Source of the DNA: Thioclava sp. GXIMD2076
GTDB lineage: Bacteria > Pseudomonadota > Alphaproteobacteria > Rhodobacterales > Rhodobacteraceae
Length of the DNA: 64,000 nucleotides
Assembly (NCBI RefSeq): GCF_037949795.1
Contig: NZ_CP149932.1
Span: 1,477,001-1,541,000, forward strand
Direction of reading: 5' to 3'
The position numbers and the translations under genes were made by a program. The number at the start of each line of letters is the position of its first letter. Positions within the stretch are counted from its first letter, which is position 1. Shown here piece after piece: positions 62,303-64,000 of this stretch. The notes beneath the pieces are model-generated. The model had not been told where the DNA came from. It did not search any database and was given only the letters and a program-made list of their open reading frames with translations.

Positions 62303-62794
62303 ATGTGGCCAGAAACGATTGAAGGCCCGCTGGATCGTATCGCGCGCGTGGTGGAAACCGCGCGCGCTGCGCATTTCAGCGAGGCGGTAACGCTCGAGAA
62401 TGCCCATTGGGGCGAGGATCTGGACGCCCGCTTCCCTTGGGAATGTGGCGCGATCTATCTGATCGAGGATCTGGGCGATCCGGCGGAGACGGCGGAGGCT
62501 TTTACGCTCTATCGCCAGAACCTGACACCGCAGAACCGCCACCGGCTGAAGATCTTGCAGCCCACCGGCAGCGGGTCACAGGTGCTGCATGTGGGGGCCT
62601 GCAGCCGTAATTTGCGCGGCGCGCTGCGTCAGCATGTGATGTCGGTCACCGCCGCCACCCCCGCGCTGAAACTCAGCTGGTGGTATACCCCGCGCCCCTA
62701 CCGCATCCACCTGCGCCGCTATGATGTGGACCCGCCAGTGCTGGACCTGATCCGCTCAGCAATGGTCGAGGAAATGCGTCCGGCCTTCGCCTGA
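62303..62794 (+). CDS. Unknown protein, possibly GIY-YIG-like
   Basis: The 163-residue soluble protein starts 3 bp after rpoD. I do not recognise it with confidence. Two segments, CGAIYLIED and VLHVGACSRNLRGALRQHV, are placed like the GIY and YVG...N-L...R-L...H parts of GIY-YIG nuclease domains, but the first motif is far from canonical and the usual catalytic Glu is not evident. The C-terminal WWYTPRPYRIHLRRYDVDPP is distinctive. It could be a divergent nuclease-like protein or a family unrelated to nucleases. Its close spacing to rpoD suggests cotranscription. Confidence 0.6.
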   Translation: MWPETIEGPLDRIARVVETARAAHFSEAVTLENAHWGEDLDARFPWECGAIYLIEDLGDPAETAEAFTLYRQNLTPQNRHRLKILQPTGSGSQVLHVGACSRNLRGALRQHVMSVTAATPALKLSWWYTPRPYRIHLRRYDVDPPVLDLIRSAMVEEMRPAFA

Positions 62795-62917
62795 CGCTGC
62801 AGCGCAGAAAAAGCTGGCAATCCGGCACAGGCTCGGCATGATGGGTCGTGTTCCATGTATGCGTTTCGGCCAGGTTTTCCGGCCTTCACCCTCTGCGGAC
62901 ATCGAAGGAGCCAGCCC

Positions 62918-63682
62918 ATGTTCTCGCTTGCCGGTCAGAAAGCCCTGATCGTTGGGATCGCCAACGAGAGCTCCATCGCCTATGGCTGCGCCAAGGCGCT
63001 GAAGGCCCAAGGGGCGGATCTGGCGATCACCTATCTCAATGAAAAGGCCGAGAAATATGTGCGCCCGCTGGCAGAGGAGCTGGGGGCAGAGATCTTTGCT
63101 CCGCTCGATGTGTCCGACCCAGACCAGCTGACGGATCTCTTTGTGCAGATCACCGCCAAATGGGGGCGGCTCGATACGCTTTTGCATTCCATCGCCTTTT
63201 GCCCGAAGGAGGATCTGCATGGCCGCGTAACCGATTGCTCGCGCACGGGGTTCACGCAGGCGATGGATATCTCGGTCGGGAGTTTTATCGAACTGGTCCG
63301 CCGCGCCGAGCCGCTGATGGGGCAGGGTGGCACCTGTATGACTGTCAGCTTCTACGGCGCCGAGAAGGTCGTGAAGGATTACAATATCATGGGGCCGGTC
63401 AAGGCCGCGCTGGAATCGGTGTCGCGCTATATGGCGGCGGAACTCGGGCCCAAGGGTATTCGCGTACACGCGCTCTCGCCCGGTCCGCTCAAGACGCGTG
63501 CCGCCAGCGGAATTGCGCATTTCGACGAGATGATGGATGCCGCCAGCGCCCGTGCGCCCACCCATCAGCTTGCCACGATCGAGGATTGCGGGGCCTATGC
63601 GGCCTTTCTGGCGAGCGCCGAGGCTGCCAATATCACCGGCGGACTGCATTACATCGACGGCGGTTTCAACATCACCGGATAG
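62918..63682 (+). CDS. fabI: Enoyl-[acyl-carrier-protein] reductase
   Basis: FabI catalyses the last, NADH-dependent step of each fatty-acid elongation round. The 254-residue product is a short-chain dehydrogenase with the dinucleotide-binding VGIANESSIAYGCAKAL, LLHSIAFCPKEDLHG, and the FabI-type active site with Tyr146 (SFYG) and Tyr155-x6-Lys162 (YNIMGPVK). AAGGAG lies just before the start at 62918, preferred over an upstream ATG at 62855. Many alphaproteobacteria have several FabI copies; whether this is the main one is not shown. Confidence 0.92.
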   Translation: MFSLAGQKALIVGIANESSIAYGCAKALKAQGADLAITYLNEKAEKYVRPLAEELGAEIFAPLDVSDPDQLTDLFVQITAKWGRLDTLLHSIAFCPKEDLHGRVTDCSRTGFTQAMDISVGSFIELVRRAEPLMGQGGTCMTVSFYGAEKVVKDYNIMGPVKAALESVSRYMAAELGPKGIRVHALSPGPLKTRAASGIAHFDEMMDAASARAPTHQLATIEDCGAYAAFLASAEAANITGGLHYIDGGFNITG

Positions 63683-63685
63683 GGG

Positions 63686-64000
63686 CTAGCCGAGCCGCAT
63701 TTCGGGCACATCTCCTGCATGGATCAGAGGGGCTTCGGTTAGTGCCTCGATCTCGGCCACGCTCACTTCCGGCGCCCGCTCGATCAGATGCAGCCCGTTC
63801 TCGCGCGGCTCGATCACGGCCAGATCAGTGACGATCAGGCTCACGCGGCGCTCGGCCGTGAGCGGCAGGGTGCATCGCGTGACGATCTTCGGCGCGCCAT
63901 TGGCAGCATGCTGCATCGCCACGATAACCCGTTTGGCCCCCGCCACCAGATCCATCGCGCCGCCCATTCCGGGGATGCGCTTGCCGGGCACCATCCAGTT
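63686..64000 (-). CDS. 3-oxoacid CoA-transferase subunit B (C-terminal part)
   Basis: The frame runs off the right edge of the window and gives the last 104 residues. The segment [31 protein letters not shown] (in pieces), then [23 protein letters not shown] and the [13 protein letters not shown] end match the beta subunit (ScoB/AtoA type) of succinyl-CoA:3-ketoacid CoA transferases. The catalytic Glu lies in the missing N-terminal part. The alpha-subunit gene is expected next, outside the window. It converges on fabI, 3 bp away. Confidence 0.9.
   Translation of the reverse strand, partial: NWMVPGKRIPGMGGAMDLVAGAKRVIVAMQHAANGAPKIVTRCTLPLTAERRVSLIVTDLAVIEPRENGLHLIERAPEVSVAEIEALTEAPLIHAGDVPEMRLG

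Overview
The window is a GC-rich, gene-dense stretch of an alphaproteobacterial chromosome, most like the Rhodobacteraceae (Rhodobacter/Paracoccus/Thioclava relatives). The call rests on the family-typical RuvAB, DnaG, RpoD with an acidic insert, ThyX-type thymidylate synthase, GbcAB/ChoX/BetC genes, type A RNase P RNA and GANTC (CcrM-type) clusters. There is no rRNA operon, transposase, integrase, CRISPR array or prophage. Almost everything is chromosomal core or soft-core.

Layout: 1-5.1 kb holds ruvA(partial)-ruvB, a group 3 truncated haemoglobin, a sugar acetyltransferase and a convergent YcjX/YcjF-type pair. 5.3-12.6 kb holds an exported 18-repeat MORN protein, glutamine-dependent NAD synthetase, a PfkB-type kinase, a two-gene unit with a FIST-like protein, a Tat-exported beta-lactamase-fold hydrolase and a small zincin. 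12.7-17.5 kb holds gltX, a 528-bp gap with DnaA-box and GANTC clusters, ybjN-like, proC, csaA, tdk and dtd. 17.6-23.2 kb is a leftward unit: a short hydrophobic peptide, an XpaC-like protein, a TelA-like protein, a DUF2927 lipoprotein, an SPFH-GYF protein and a zinc-ribbon membrane protein. 23.4-26.7 kb holds rluB with a 57-bp minisatellite, tadA, rnpB and rpmG.

27.2-33.1 kb is an imelysin / di-haem / imelysin / DUF1513 operon, probably for iron, facing a beta-barrel protein. 33.4-38.6 kb is a choline-O-sulfate, choline and glycine betaine block (gbcB, gbcA, choX, betC) with a BetI-like palindrome. 38.7-48.4 kb is mixed housekeeping: hydrolase, DUF1810, thyX, gloA, pth, an FtrA-like regulator with a divergent rhodanese, rplY, lldD, trpA and ychF. 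Three identical tRNA-Glu genes follow at exact 100-bp steps. 49-54.7 kb holds recJ, rlmF, glpX, hom and a small lipoprotein. 54.7-57.8 kb is a TadE/TadE/TadG pilus-assembly block without the core Tad machinery. 58.1-64 kb holds dnaG, rpoD, an unknown gene, fabI and the end of a CoA-transferase beta subunit.

The most interesting items are the SPFH/TelA/XpaC/zinc-ribbon unit as a possible membrane-stress system, the origin-like gap upstream of the ybjN-like gene, a conserved 62-63-nt element downstream of tadA and trpA, the iron operon whose second imelysin lacks the usual His, and the FIST-like two-gene module. All functions come from reading the sequence and family knowledge; no searches were run.
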